Shown piece after piece: positions 10,421 to 25,076 of a stretch of DNA of 64,000 nt (position 1 is its first letter; the number at the start of each line of letters is the position of its first letter). A model generated the notes under the pieces. It searched no databases. It saw only the letters and a program-made list of their open reading frames with translations, and was not told the DNA's origin. A program made the translations under genes and the position numbers. This DNA is from Ananas comosus (lineage: Eukaryota; Streptophyta; Magnoliopsida; Poales; Bromeliaceae): assembly GCF_001540865.1 (NCBI RefSeq), contig NC_033623.1, positions 15,230,955 through 15,294,954 on the forward strand. Direction: 5' to 3'.

Positions 10421-13400
10421 TAGGGTGTTTGGTTAGGGAACAAAAAGAAAAAACTTATACATATCTCTAAAATATACAGTTTTTACTTATATTCGAACCA
10501 AACAAAGTCTTACGAATTACTATATGAGATTTTTATGGCTTTGTGAAAAAGGCGGGACAAGATCTCTTTCAACTTGGAGGTTGAAAATCCAAACGAGGTT
10601 AGAGCGAGAAATCAAGAACGTTTTAAGGAAAGTACAGTGGCAAATGCAAGAGATACGTACTCTTACAATTACGATGACATGATTATAAAAGAGGAAGAAT
10701 CCAAGTATCAGATGCCGATCTCTGCCTCTTTAATCTGAAATGTAGAAATAGTTGTAATGCAATCTAAAAATAGTTATAATGTAGTCTAAGAATAAACGTA
10801 AAAAGGTAGAACTCACCACCCTTCAACCACTATCTTGTCTGTCGACAATCTCGTCCCCGACGACAACTCCGACTATCACAAGACCACTCTATTTTTACCG
10901 GCGAAAGGACTTCAATTCCTCACTCGACTATCCGCACAGATTCACTCCTTCTAGGATTGTTGTTGCGCGGCGGTCTACGGCAGTCGAGGTCCTATGCTAT
11001 CTACTTCGGCTCGGAGCAGCAGTCGGGGTCTGCAGAAGCCGAAGCCTTGGACCTTCGGCTCGCGCACGAAGCTCCCAAGGTCTTCCTTTGAGTTTGAGTC
11101 CAATCGGATCGTTTTCTTTCTAGACTGCGTCTGAAATCAAGTCAGATCGAACCTTTCATTGAGGGATATCACTTAGCAAACCGTCCACATATCGCGTCGA
11201 ACGCCAAGTTGCGGCTTCTCCACCAACAACCAACACACAACTCTGAAACAGTTATTGACTTTTCGGATTCTAGAAGTACGCTAAGTTTAGGATGCAAGTA
11301 TCTCAACGTTTGTACGAGTTGAAACAATCAATAATACTATTGGATTAGGTCAAACAGTAACGCTCTACATGCACAGTTGATGATCCGTACGCTTTAGCTA
11401 AGACACGGAAGATTTTGAGGTCAATTTACAAGGCCATGTAATTAATCAGCAAGCACGTGATTAACGATGGAAATTAGAGCCAAATCATGATGTCACCTTT
11501 ACTTACCAGGTGATTAACTAACACTTTTAAAGTCTCTGTTATAACGGTCATATTGGAGGAATATTATTCGAAACTAACTAATTTTTATGTTATGCTGTTT
11601 AAAATTGTTAAAGATTTAACTAGACTAATATAATAATTTTATTTTAAAATAAATACTTATTCTTATATATTCGCATCTATGAAACATATATGTATTCCAT
11701 TATGGAATCAGTGTCATTGAAATAACTTTCTCTAATACTAAATTGATATTGCTTCGAGCACAATGTGTACATGCTTGTGGCCTATAAACTTTTTTGAAGA
11801 AGAGGAAGGAAAAAGAAAGTTTGTCGATCTGTTTGGCATATAAGAGATTACGAACTTTGGAGGCTTCTTTTATCTGATCGAATCGGACAATCCTAGCTGA
11901 TTTTTCATAACTTACTTCTGCAGTATCGCTCTTTCGTTTTATGGTAATATCCAATTTAATTTTTAATATCGGAGGGGTCTTGTACACTATTTTCTATTCG
12001 GTTAAAAATGTACAAAATATATTTGAACTATGGATCATTGTGATTTGAAAACTCGTCTTTCTAAAATTTTGATTTTATTATTCAATTTTTTTAATTTGTT
12101 TAATATGAACTCTGACGATAAAATTTAAGCTAATTATTTATTTTAATAAATTTATAGTTGCAAGAATTATATAACGTATATTACCTAAACATAAACAATA
12201 TATTTAAATTTTAAAGTCAAAATGCTATAGGCTAACTCAACTCAAACAAAATAAAAGATTCGATACTAAAATCAAAATTTTGAATGATTGAATAATCAAA
12301 TCGAAATGATTTATAATATTTCAAGTAACTTGTTATAGTTTTTTAATTTTTCTGCGTTCGGTCAATCGATGGTAGTAAGCATGCGTAAGGACAAGTCAAA
12401 TATACGAACAACACTCGTTGTTCTCTCTCTCTCGCTCTATAGTGGGGTTTTGACTGTTTAAAGAAGGGACCGAGAAGAGAAAGAAGAAGAAGAAGTAGAA
12501 GACGGAACCAAACAAACTAGCCGAGTCAAAGCTTGGGCTCACCAATTAATGCTTTTAAACAGGTTTGACCCGTGATAACGGTTTGACTTTTACCTGGTTC
12601 GCTAGTATCCTATCCACTCATTCACTTACATATATACAGAATTATAACTCCTGCCCTCTCATCTTTGTTTTTTTGGTTTTTCCTCTCTCATCCTAATTAT
12701 TCATCAAAATTGATAGATGATTAGAAACTTAGGAGTACAACGATTACTATGCTTCTAATAGCACAGTAACCTTACTATATATATATATATAGGATAATTT
12801 TAAAGCACAAATCCCTAACCGCGAGAAAATTTTCAGTTGAGAGATCCCAACGATGGCTAGTTAAGGAGGCCTAGTGCGCCGACATGCATCACTTTTATTT
12901 CTATCCAAAATATTTAACTTCTTCTCGAATGTTCAAAATACTTTTGAATTTAGTATTAAAAAAAATTCAACGAATGATCGGATGGAGGCAAAATTAAAAC
13001 GTGACAATGGATCGAGAGCTTCCCAATGAGACGTCCTTGGGGAGCTCCCCATTAAAGTTTTATCCCGTCACGGCTCAGCACAATTTGGCCATTTATGTAA
13101 CACTCATTTATTTATTTATTTTGTACCAATAATGCTGTATGTATACTATTATTTTGATAGCTTAAGATAGCAGAGTTACAAGCTGTTTCATTGACATATT
13201 GCAATGATTAAATTATAATATTTTTTCTACGGCATCATTAGAAAATAAAAAACTCAAGTTCTAGCTGTTTTGCTTATTAGTGTTACATGGAGCCTTAATA
13301 TCAAATGCGCTCTAAAAATAGAGGGTTCTAAGGTTGACAGTGATTGCTGTCTCACAAAAATGTATGGCGCGAAAAATTCTCAGCTAATTGTCTTTTAAGC

Positions 13401-16400
13401 AAATTTCAAATATTTTAATTTCATATACTTTTTAAAGTTGAATTACAACTTTGTTTAGAATCAACAGCTCAGTTAGCTATATAGGAGGGAAAAACAAATA
13501 AACACAAGCACACATATATGGTTTTAAGAAGTTAAATTTCTACTCTTTTTTTTCCATCTCAAGAATTTAGCCTTTTTTGGTGTTACAAGATCAATTCAAA
13601 ACATTTCCCTTTCCTTCCTTTTGTTTTCGCATTTCATGCGCCATAACTCTATATTCTAGAGAGATTAACCAAGCTAGGCCTTTCATTCATTAATTACGTA
13701 AGGATTCATTCTATATGCCACAGTTTCTAGCTATTGTAGCTTTGAGTACGTCAAAGGTTGAAACACCCTTATTTTAATATTTTATATTTATAGGCATTTC
13801 GATAGAAGCAAGATCAATATGTATTATTATTATGAAGATTACGACATTACAAGAGTTAGTCCTATACGTTGTTAAACTTGTTGCAGTACAAAGCCAAGGT
13901 TCTAACTAGAAACCAGAGTTTATGCTCTAACATACTGCAATGTAATGAAAGAGTCAGAGATTGGGTGTTTTGAATGGATCTAAAAGCTATCCTGTTTAAT
14001 TATTTGAAGCATTCTAAGCTTTAATATCGAGCTTTGACCTATAAAGGATGAAATATATATATTTATTATTTTAGGTTCTTAAGTGTTGATGATCATTGCA
14101 ATAGAGTGAAATAGTAGCTTAAAAACTTAATTTCATGCAAGTCAAATTGCTCGGTAAATGTTTATCTGGAACAAGCTCTTTGAGAATACAATGACACAAG
14201 AGGTTAAGCTTGAATTAGTTTCCTGTTTATTTGATTAAATCGAAGGAAAATAATTGCATTCGCGCTAAATTGATGGTCTCCATTTTGTCGACCTTTTGAA
14301 ATTCTCGATAAAAGGGATATGCGTTTTGCAGGATTAAATTAACACATGATTAATAAGACTATAAACAAAGCGATATCGCCATCATTTGAGTTGGTAGAAA
14401 TTGCTTCATAGGAAATTGCTACATAGATTAAAAAAATTTAGTAGGACAGCTACAAATTAATTTAACTAATTTGGTAATTAAGTTCTCAAACAATCTGGTA
14501 ACTTTAATTATATTTTATTAAAGAAAAACAAAAAAGGGCCACTTGTTATGATCGAAGACGAGCCCGTGATTAACACGACCAAAACAATTTATTAATTAAT
14601 GAGGTGATAATTATCTCTTAGTATTGGCCATTTATGATTTGGCTTTGTCCCCTTGTTTGAGGGCTCTTCTAATCCAAGAGAGGAAGGGGGAGAGTGTTGG
14701 ATTTGTATCTAGTCATTTTTGCGCGTCTCTGATACGATTCATGGAGATATATTTCATTTGCTTTCTAAATATTTAGTTGGGTTGTAAGATCAAAATGCAG
14801 TCGATTTCATTGAAAGAGATGGCTTGCTCAATAGTGGTGAAGTATAGTAGGAGCATTATTTTGAGTAGATAAGCATGGTTGGAACTTGATTACTTCGCAT
14901 TAATATTGTGGGGTTCATGAAAGCATTTTACAACTTGAAGGCCTATGGCTAGGGTTGGAAACACTAATTCAAATCTACTGGGTTCGACCTGATCCAACCT
15001 ATCTGGCTATCTATGATATAGATTGAGTTTTAGTCAAAACCGCTTGGATTGGCGGGTTGGGACCGCTTTCCTGGTCAACCCGACCCGACCTGTCCGTCGA
15101 ATGAATGTCGATTGAGTTTTGGTTGAAATGATCAAACTTGTCGGGTTGGGTTCGGGGCGGGGCCTCACTAGTTATAGCACACCCTATTCCTTCATTCATT
15201 TTTCTGTCTCATGAAACCAGTTCCAAAAGGAAGGAACCAGTTCCAAAAGTTTAACTGGAGCGGAACAAATTTGCACATCTATTTACTTATTTGGTTTAGT
15301 GTAGTATAGCCTTAGTATATGACCTAAACTTGACCTGATCCAAGCATGGCACATAAACAAGCTCACCTCGGATTTGACGTAAATCTGATGAGGTGCAAAT
15401 CGAGCCCGGTGCTTAAGACGCGACCTTGGGCTAGGCCATTAATGGCCCGGCCCGGTCCGGACCGTAGTGTGTTTGTTTGTTTTGTGAGTGGTTAAGGGAT
15501 AAAATCTAGCCACAACAATTTTTTTGCTTATCTTAGCAAACCCATGAAAAACATTCACCAAAGCTTAACAAAGTAGTAGGACTTCACCCTTTTATGTGCA
15601 TAGTGAAAGTCTAAAAGGACTCGGGGCATTTCTGTTTAATGTAGATCTAATATGCTGAACTCTGTAACTTTAAAAGAGTCATCAGCGTCAGTATTTGTTT
15701 CAAGACCGAAGTCACGAGATCATACGAATTCCCACTCATAATTGAACGAAAATCCTCGCTTTCCGATCGCTTCCATACAACCTGTTAGCTTGACTCCGTC
15801 CAGCGCATCAGCTATGAACTACCTATTTATCGAACCACCGTTCTCGTCTCTCGATTCAATCCCCGCCACCTTCAATGAACTTTAACTTTTTTTTAAAAAA
15901 AAAAATGATCTGAAGAAAACTGCAACTCACTGGGCGATTGAGTAGAAAGATCAATCACAAAGAAGAGGAGAAGAACGAAGCTGCAAATACCAATGTTAAG
16001 AGATGCAACCTGGAGAGAGCAAAGCTAGAAGGGATATCAAACAGATCCAAGATACCTAGTTTTTTCTAACATCCGAAAGCGACGCTGCTGTAAGAAACTG
16101 TACGACGCACAAAATCTTGAACGCGAAATACACAGGCCGATTCATGACTTCCTCTGTTACAGCCAGAATATTTACCATGAAAAATATAATGACATCCCCA
16201 ATTTTGCTGGACTGATCAGCTAGAGAGACAAAATCTAGGAACGAAACCGACAACTAAAGGTGAATGAACTCATCTTTGTTATGCGTTAAAATCTATTGTG
16301 AAAATGGAAGGAGAGATAAAGGAGATCTGCAAACATTCACTCTGACTTGTACTGTAGTATTAGCTGTAGGAACATATAAATATACAGGCAAACCATAGGA

Positions 16401-16420
16401 ATGTACATATCTGACGAACA
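10421..16420. other. Six-kilobase gene-poor stretch
   Basis: Mostly AT-rich. A moderately GC-rich part (10550-11250) and another at 15600-15900 look like decayed transposon sequence but show no domain or paired ends. A very small possible MITE (GGTGTTTGGTT ... AACCAAACA) lies at about 10424-10507. Confidence 0.4.
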
Positions 16421-18028
16421 TCAGCTTATATCCATGAGTTCAATTATTTCAAAATGCATTTGCAAACTAGGGGGCTTATTAGAAAGATATACTCTCTCCA
16501 ATACCTGTAGTTTTCCTCCGCACCTGCGAGCTTCATCTTCAAGTAGCTGCTTCAATGTGTCCTTCTCCTTGCGAATCCATGGGCGATAATCGTCACACCA
16601 TTGTCTAGGAGTGCCATGAAGCCCGAAACGAATACTCGCATTCCTAAGCAGCAAGTGATCAGCTATTTTCTTGATCACAACTCGATCAGTTAAGTATGCT
16701 CCGGCGCAGTTTAGGCCGACATCCACATAATGGAATTCGGCGATGCTGAATAAAAGCCTTTCTTTAGTAGCAGGGACAATGTGATATTTGGTTTCACGTG
16801 GAGTACTGGATGACGCACTGTTATTGGAGCTTCGAGGAGATTCAGATGCCGCAAAGGGAAGTTCGGTTAACAGTTGGTTGACGACAACCCCACCCTTGCT
16901 GAAACCTAAGATGATCGTCCTCGGCGAAGTGGTTTGCAACTGAGGTGAAGGAATTCTCTCGCCAGAAACCATACTTTGGATCTGATAATCAGCAATCAGC
17001 AATATAAATGAACATAAATTATAAAACTAAGGAAATGAAAATCTCAAATTATGGTAGTTCGAAAATTAACTGGAATTTGAACGAACAGAGGATTTTGCTT
17101 ACATCCCAACAAATCATCTAATTTACATATATAGTCCTGCAGAATCTTCTAAGGAGAATGTATGCAAAAATTCAGATTTAATCCCACAATTGAAATCTGA
17201 ATAGTGAAATGCACAAGATATGAAATTACTAACCATAATATTGTGTATACCTCTTTAAGATCATACAGTTATATTGCAAAATTTCCACTGTATTATTGAG
17301 TCAAAAAAAATCAAAAGAAAAAAAAAGGGAACCTTTGTGGTTCTAGCATTCCCCATATGAGTAAATGCAACTCCTACTCCATTTCTAAGCATGTATCTCA
17401 ACAATTTACAATCCAAAACCCTTTGTAGATAAAAGCAAACATTAGAAATTGGTCTATAGAACAACAACATCATGCAATCGAAACAAAAGAACCAATTTTT
17501 AGCTACCTGATCGACGCACTTCGTTAAGATGGAAACGATCGAAGAGGACGCAGGTAACCTATTCGGACGGTATCGCCTCGGATCACCCCGAGAGTTCACC
17601 GTGGGCACAAGCTCCTTGTATACGGCGAAAGACCCTGCGAAGGTGGAAGCGTCCACCACCCAGGCGTTGGCGGCGCCACCGAGCTTGGAGACGAGTATCT
17701 CGGCGACGTTCCTCGGATCGGAGAGCTTCTCGATCACCGGATCGCCCGTGCCCTCGACGCGATCCCCATTGAAGAGGATCGCGTTCACGGAGGGAACCTG
17801 ATCCCAAGGAGGAGGAGGAGAAGGATTAGGGAATTTAATTAGGGTTTTGAGAGGGGGGGAGGGTGGAGAAGGGGGAGAGGGGATTTGTACGGCTAGGGTT
17901 TTGGAGGAAGGGGAGAGGAGGAGGGAGGCGGCGACTCTGAAGAGGGGCCCGCCGCCGCCGCAGCCGCCGCCGCCGCCGCCGCCGCCACCGGTGAGGGAGA
18001 CATTGAGGAGGCCGATCCAACGGTCCAT
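16421..18028 (-). CDS. UPF0565 / C2orf69-type protein with serine-hydrolase-like motif (2 exons)
   Basis: Two exons: 17507-18028 and 16421-16981, joined in phase 0 by a donor CAG|GTAGCT and an acceptor TTATCAG|. The product is 360 residues, normal for the family. Recognisable family segments are ILFNGDRVEGTGDPVIEKLS, a WVVDASTFAGSFAVYK block, and near the C-terminus SLQMHFEIIELMDIS before the stop. Exon 2 contains ILGFSKGG, with a G-x-S-x-G nucleophile-elbow motif centred on S202. The human relative C2ORF69 is a mitochondria-linked, esterase-like protein; the plant function is unknown to me. I chose the ATG at 18026-18028 because plant relatives start at a similar M-(D/E)-R-W. An upstream in-frame ATG at 18076 would add 16 residues. 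A poly-Gly run lies at residues 14-27. A further small exon within the 525-base intron cannot be excluded. Confidence 0.85.
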
Positions 18029-18756
18029 CGGAAGGCGATCGGACGGCGGAGATTGAGGGTGGGCGGGTTCTTCCACGACCGCGGTCCAAATCGGCGACGA
18101 TTACGCCGTTCCCGACGAATATAGTTCGTAACTTGTTGGGAATCTGCTACTCGGAAATCCGCAACTCTCTGGGAATCTGGTACTCGAAAATCCGCAACCC
18201 GTTTGGACACCTACTGCTATTGATCCGATATCAAATATAAAATTCCGCAACAACAGAAACGTCACATAGAATTTTTATCTGATACAATTATAAAAAAAAT
18301 AATAATAAAATAAATATACGAATAAAATAAAATTTATTAAATAAAAAAAATTATATATGACTCCAGTTTACGATAAAATTATTACAACTCGAGTCTTCTT
18401 TTTGAATGTACCTATTAGGTGCATGCAATCTTTCTGTTGTAGGACACCTCTAAAGAGACTTTTTCTCTCTCAGCCGTACACCACGTAGACACACTCGCCA
18501 ATTTGCATATATGGAACTATATATAAGGCTTCATCCAAGATATACCAAATTTTAGGATAATTAGAATTTCAACTTCAAATTATATTTAATTTATCTCTAA
18601 TAGATATAAATATTTATCCTAATTTAGTTAAATTTTTACTCTAATTAATATTTAAATATTAATTTATCTTTAATAAATTCAAATATTAATTCTTATCAAA
18701 CTAGAAAATTAATTACAAATCTAACAAAATCCTAGCATAACTAAAATTCGTGCGCT

Positions 18757-18878
18757 ATGGAAGGTGCGCACTTAGCCACGGAATTGATAGTTGGTACTTC
18801 GGTCACAAATTCAAATTTTAATTAATTTATATTTTTTAATTAAATTTATTTTTCGAAATATATTGTGCGTTGTTTCGG
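18757..18878 (+). mobile_element. Degenerate SINE copy
   Basis: Shows TTGATAGTTGGTACTTCGG, a decayed B-box (AAATTCAAATTTT) and the AATTAAATTTATTTTTCG tail region of the same family. Confidence 0.4.
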
Positions 18879-19425
18879 ATTATCTTTAATGCTCTTCTCT
18901 ATGCAATTCATGAATTTTGTCAATATTTTAATAATCCAACCCCGTTCTTTGCATGAATTTTGTTAATATTTTAGTAATCTAACACTGTTCTTCATAAAAA
19001 AATTCTACGTATTTTCTTATAACTCTGCCTCTAAAATACTGGTGATAAGGAAAATGTACAAACCGCAGAATTGAAAATTTTGAGCCAGCCCATATATTAT
19101 GTTTGGATTATCAGCCAAGTTAATTTTGTACAGTCCAATTTCAAAAAACTCTATGCACTTTCTTATATCTACTTTTAAATTCAGGCTTAATTTAACGACA
19201 CGATCGAATCGGATCATGCAACAGGTAAATTATTGGGTCGTTCTGAGAAACTAAAAGCTTAGGCTGGGCCAAACTTTTTCAGGCCTCTGCATTATTTTTA
19301 GGAAGGCAAAAACCTCGATAAATTGGGTCGCGTCGACCGGGGTCGGGCTAGGCTTCATCAGGACTCTCCACGCATGATCTCGTCCACATAACTCAACCTG
19401 AAAATCAACAACACAACTTGATTAA

Positions 19426-19664
19426 GGCTTCGTTTGACATTGCGGAAAAAGTGCATTACGTGCGGTAAAAAACGACGATGAAAAAATACCTGTTTTTATA
19501 TTTCGTACGTAGTATTACATTTCGCATATTTTCTGCGGTCACATTAGAAAACGCAGAAGCATATTCTTATATACTTTTTCTCAACTCTACTCTATTCCTA
19601 TATGTTTTTTCTCAACTCTACTATATCTAATAGCGTTAAATCCATCTCGGTACCAAACTAAGCC
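19426..19664. mobile_element. Harbinger/Tourist-type MITE, 239 bases
   Basis: Ends GGCTTCGTTTGACA and (complement of the right end) GGCTTAGTTTGGTA, flanked by the 3-base duplication TAA (19423-19425, 19665-19667) typical of PIF/Harbinger. Confidence 0.6.
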
Positions 19665-21569
19665 TAAAACAAACTTCCACACGCGAATTTGATACCATTA
19701 TGTTATTTGCAGTAGCAAACACTAACGATTTGATAAACTCTGTCGCGATCGGTAATGACGACTGGTGGCGATGAGGATGATGATGCAGCTCCACGGAATC
19801 ACGATTATTGCTTAGAACTGGACCACTACCTGGAGCTCACCCCAATCCTTCAGCAAAACGTACACATGGTGACTATTTTTCAGAACATTCCGAAAACAAT
19901 AGTTATGTGATGGACCCAAACCCACAAAAACCCAAATGTGAACGAATCCGCATACTTTTCATTCATCTCATGGCCCAACACCCATTTGAATCATGTGAAC
20001 GCATCGTACTCACAAGCGAAGTGGCCACCCCTATAACAAGTAAGGATAGTTATTATTGTTACCATGCGCATATTTCTAATGCGCAATACACGAAATCTTA
20101 TAAAACATCTATGCATGTAAATATCGTTTGCACGAACATAATCCGCTAATGTAAGAGATGGCCCTTTTAAAGATAGCATTTGCAAGACGCGACGTGTCAC
20201 TAAAAACTTTGCAGGAGTAATTTTTTTACAATTTTACACACTTGCGAAGGTACTTTTAAGTAACTACAGTGCAATTTGATTTTGTACGCACAAATATGAG
20301 TTCATATAGAGTGGCAGTAATCAAAACTTTGCTTGTATGTTAAGGACAGATGCATTGAACTTGACATTACGTGAAGATAAGGCGATGCTCCTTGTCCTTA
20401 TCATACAATGACTTTTTCGACAACACCCCAAACTTAACTCCAAAATTTTATACGGAAGATTCTTTTCTGCATGTGCTAGTCCATCCACCAATAGTAATGT
20501 AAAGGTCCAAAAAGAAAATGTAAATAATTTGTGACATAGTACTCTAATTAAATCACAAGAGAATCGGATGAACTAGGTTTGTTGTACCTCAATTCAAAAT
20601 TGCTACTCACATGAAAATTTATTAAATCCGGTCATTATATAGTAAGTGAATTTAAACAGGTTCAGTAAATTCCATCTATCACTACTAAATATGCATATGC
20701 TTGTATCACTTTTCTCTTGGATATGATTTATATAATGGTGTAATATAATTTACTATTCAGGGCACCTTCAAGATGACCATAGCTTTAAAGTTTATTGGCC
20801 TAACCTATTTTATGTGCATTTTTGGTTTCTTAAAAAGCATGAATTGGATTCGAGAGACGCAAATTGACTCTAACCATATTAGAAAAATTTTGTACATTAA
20901 TCAGTTTATTTTGTCGTCCATTTGGACAACAAGATTAACCTTAGCCACTAATTAAATCCCACTTTTTGGCCGACCTACTTATTGTACTTATTAGTCGAAA
21001 TCGGCCTTTTATATGAATGGTATACGAATTAGCTGATGTGCTAAAAACGTGATTTTTTCTAACATTAATTAATTCTCGTTGGCCTGAGTCTTACAGTCTT
21101 AATCATCGATATATTTTTTATAAATTTGATCTTCTTCATGATTTTGATCATATTTTTACTTCCAAATTCCTTTGCTAATTTGGGTTTTTGTATTTTCGTC
21201 GTTTGGTTGAATTTTTTATTCTTCTAGAATTTCATTCTTTTATTAAAAATCTTCTCCTCCAATTTTCAGTAGCAATCTCCACGTTTCTCGTGCCGTCTTT
21301 GTTTTTGAAATTTTTTCAATCAACGATAAATTCATTGCTTAAAAAGTATATGCTAAAACTTCTGTCTTTCTTTTTAAATTCTTTTTTACCAAATTCTTTT
21401 TCAAAATTACTGTTCTCCATTACACTACACAAATCTTGAGATTCTAAAAAATATCGGATGACTATTTTTCATTATTTAAAGTTTATTCCATCGAACTTTG
21501 GTAAGCCATATTGAATAAATCAATCTAAATCCATAACAAAACTTGAAGATTCGAAAAATAAGTTCGGAT

Positions 21570-21900
21570 TTGTACCCTTCTATTTGGATGACGTCCTTAG
21601 TTTATCGAAATCTCGCTGAATTTTCTGTACTTTGGCTTGCTTGGCTAACCCTCCATGCTATCTGGTCAAATCTTCTTTGATCTCTTCACGGGCTCTCGTT
21701 GCTCTCTTTTCATCAAGTATCACAACCATTTTTTCTTCGAAGTGATTCCTTACTTCAGTTTCACCTGAACGTCATCTTCGTCAATCTGCTACGAATTGCT
21801 TGACTTTGACATAGCTATCTGGTACATTCATTCTATATTCTTTTCGAATCTATTATCGTCTAACTTATTTTTGGCTCTAATACCAATTGTTGAAAACGTG
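21570..21900 (-). mobile_element. Possible remnant of an LTR retrotransposon (PBS and gag-like debris)
   Basis: On the minus strand a TTGGTATTAGAGCCA segment (about 21873-21887) resembles the primer-binding site complementary to initiator tRNA-Met. Downstream, to about 21575, broken reading frames can be read as charged gag-like sequence (for example NHFEEKMVVILDEKRATRAR). No LTR pair or domain confirmed. Confidence 0.3.
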
Positions 21901-22518
21901 ATTTTTTTTATATCAATTATTGAAATCGGTATTTATGCTGATACCAATTATGTAACCCAATATCTAAAATCGAATAAAATAATATGAAAAGGAGATATTA
22001 GAGGAGAAAGTTGAAAATTAAATTAATACTTTATTAGTAAAAAGTATTTAATTATACTTGGACGACACTCTCGGCCTTATGCAGTCATGTCTACTATGAT
22101 TTGCTCCTTTAATTAATCTTATACCTAACTATATAGAGCTATCAACTTATAACAGATGATAAATTTAACTTTTGTTTTGAATAATTATAAATCATACTCT
22201 AATTACGTAAATAACTTAAATTTGTCTCTAATAATATTTTATTTAAGTTTAGATTATTATTTTAATATAATGCGTTTGTTGAAATCTTCTGCACGTTTTG
22301 TGGTATAAAAAATCTCTTTTAATACATCAGAGGGTTCCAGGTTCCAACGAGCTTGAATATTAAATAAATAAGGTAATGCTGTGTGCAGTGTGCTCCTCAC
22401 AAGATGAATCCTTTTATAGCAATTTCATGCGCAACATAGCAAACACGTAAAGATTGGTAGTGTCAAACAATCAAAATTTTTTATATCATGTTCATCAATA
22501 TCTTCTCTTCCATTTTTT

Positions 22519-22671
22519 TTTTTAGAGAAATGTAGCATATTATTCGATTCGTTTAGTTCTTTTAGAAATAAATTTAACCGAAAATATGAATTAACTAGAA
22601 TTTAAATTTAGAATCTCAGATACCAACCACCAAATTTTTTATCATTTGCGCTAGAGACAGTTGGTTATGTC
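22519..22671 (-). mobile_element. SINE copy, minus strand, diverged
   Basis: The minus strand has TTTGGTGGTTGGTATCTGAG, a decayed B-box and TAAATTTATTTCTAAAAG followed by an A tail, as in the copies at 3022 and 4066. CATCAATATC occurs on both sides (22493-22502, 22672-22681). Confidence 0.55.
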
Positions 22672-24902
22672 CATCAATATCATATCAATAAGTCAATTGG
22701 TAATTAAAGAGAGTTTGTAGAGAATCGGCACTAATTAAAATAATAAGATTTCTTCTTTTGGCAAATTTCACTTTTTCACCATGCTATTCTGATTCAAATA
22801 TTCTCCAAGAATATTCTAATATTAAAAACACGAAACACCCTGGAAACGGCCATGATTTTGAATCGCGCTAACAACGCCATAATCACACGTGAGGGTTTCA
22901 ACTTTCAACATGCCATTTGTTCTCTTTTCTTTATTCTTAATTTTTTATTTTATTTTTAAAAAAAACACAACCTTTGATGCATCAGCAGGATCAGTAGTCA
23001 AATTCAAATATGATACTAAATAATCAACTTAAACTACTCTTTATATATTCCATCTTACCTTATCTCAGCCGTTCGATCTTTTATTCGACATAATCTTAGG
23101 GCTCTTCTCGCGCGCCTGCAAAGTGTATTATTTGATATCTATTAGATGCGTCTACACTTTTATCTAAGTTGATCCTATAGGATTTAGATAATTAAATAAA
23201 ATAATGCTTTCATTGTCATCAATATTTTAATTAATTAATGAAAAGACAAAAGGGTGTTTGACTAATGGAAACAAGTGGTTCTCACAAGTAAATGTAGAAT
23301 TTTTGGATTTTCTTATTGGAATTATAATCCATTCCAAATTACTTTTTGACATCTATTAAGAGCCAAGGTAAAATTTCCAGTACATATAGTGATAATGATT
23401 TGTATGGCATGATAATCTTAATTAATCTATTGGTTTTGCTGTCCCTCTTTCAATTGATTATATATCTTAGATGTTGAAAATTTGTTGATGATAATTAATG
23501 AAGTATAGAGAGGTGTGTGTCATTTAGCGATCATAACCAAAGCATTTGATTATAATTAGTTCTTGTAAAATCTCAATAATTCAATTTTTTAGATTAGTGC
23601 ATTTCACGTGAGGAAATAATCGATTGACTAGTGATCATTCATGCTATAGTGGTGTAAGCAGCATCTTCGGAATATATTCCATTCAATCAAATGTTTATGT
23701 TGAACAAGATATTCACGCATCCAAATAATCGAACTAATTTAAAAGGATATGCATGGGTAAAAAGATCGATTAGCAACATGCAAAATCTCGAGGAGCCAAG
23801 CAGGCTTAGGATCAGTTCTGATACCATGCAAGTTCTTCATGATCGTAATCGATTTTAGTATTTATTTATAGTAGTAGTCGATGGGTCCATTGACACACTC
23901 ATCATTCTTAGTGATGATATTTAATTGACACTGTGCATGGCGTAGTCTTTTTAATCCAAGTTAATTAATTATACTTACATTAATTAGATGTCACCTCGTG
24001 ACAAAGAGGAGGGAAATACCCAGGAAGGAGCTTAAGATACGGACCCAGGTTTACGGTCCATTTTTTATCTACGCACGGTAGTGGCTTTCCACGTTGACGT
24101 AGACCGTGCACCAAAACCAAAAGCCACTTTTCCTCTCCTTGTTATATTAATTAATAAATGGTAAAAGTGGGCCATGGTGGCTCCACAAATTCCACAGTCA
24201 AATTCAAAGATGACCCTTTGACTAGTCAATCTCCCCCCCCAACAAATATTTTAATTAATTGTGATCTTGTATATATTCTATGATCTGCAGCTGATCTCTC
24301 ATAGCCGTCCGATCGCCATCGATCAGCGCACATTAATTTATGGGTTCATTCGTCCTAGTGCGCTAGCTGTAACTTTTGACATTTCTTCGAGTACCAAAAT
24401 GAATTTTATCGAACTCTTTAATTAAACCATGATGAGAAAATTAATTTTCTTTTTTTTTTTTTGCTTTGCTATGTTCCAGTTTAATTGTTTCTGCTTTTAA
24501 TTTGTATTATTTTAGACCTGCATTAATTTACTTAAGTTATAGTTCAATTAATGACTTAACATTTTGGAAGTTAGTTTATTTGGAATAAAATGAAGTGAAC
24601 AGAAGAAATTAAAAGTTATATACACCCATGTTTAAGAGTCGGGAGAGAATTTTATCTATGTTCAACATCTTATTCAGGCAAATTATATACTAAATAAGAC
24701 CCTTCTTTTACGGTTATTTTTTACGTTGTTTCACAAACCTATTATTTATTCTACGAAGCTTCTTTCAAAAGCAGTAAAATGTTAATATGTAGTACAAAGG
24801 CCACTATATATATATGCAGTGCATTACGGAGTGAACCTTTTCATTAATTGATCTGTGATGATCGTTACAAATTGCATGCAAAGCTAGCTATTGCAACTAT
24901 TA

Positions 24903-25020
24903 TTATAGACCTCAACCCTAAGAAGCCCACATCATCCTAACCGTACATCTTTTTATTCAAGGGCCAAAGACTTAATTGTACCAATAACTTGCTGCTATTG
25001 ATAGTATATATATTCTAGCC
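24903..25020. mobile_element. MITE family A, 5'-truncated copy
   Basis: Only the second half is present (CTCAACCCTAAGAAGCCCAC ... TATTCTAGCCTAAT). It ends at a (TA)n run at 25025-25072. Confidence 0.5.

Positions 25021-25076
<56 letters not shown>

Noticed and set aside
23810..23840. Second initiator-Met primer-binding-like word (TGATACCATGC)
   Set aside because: Too short, with no nearby LTR or gag remnant.
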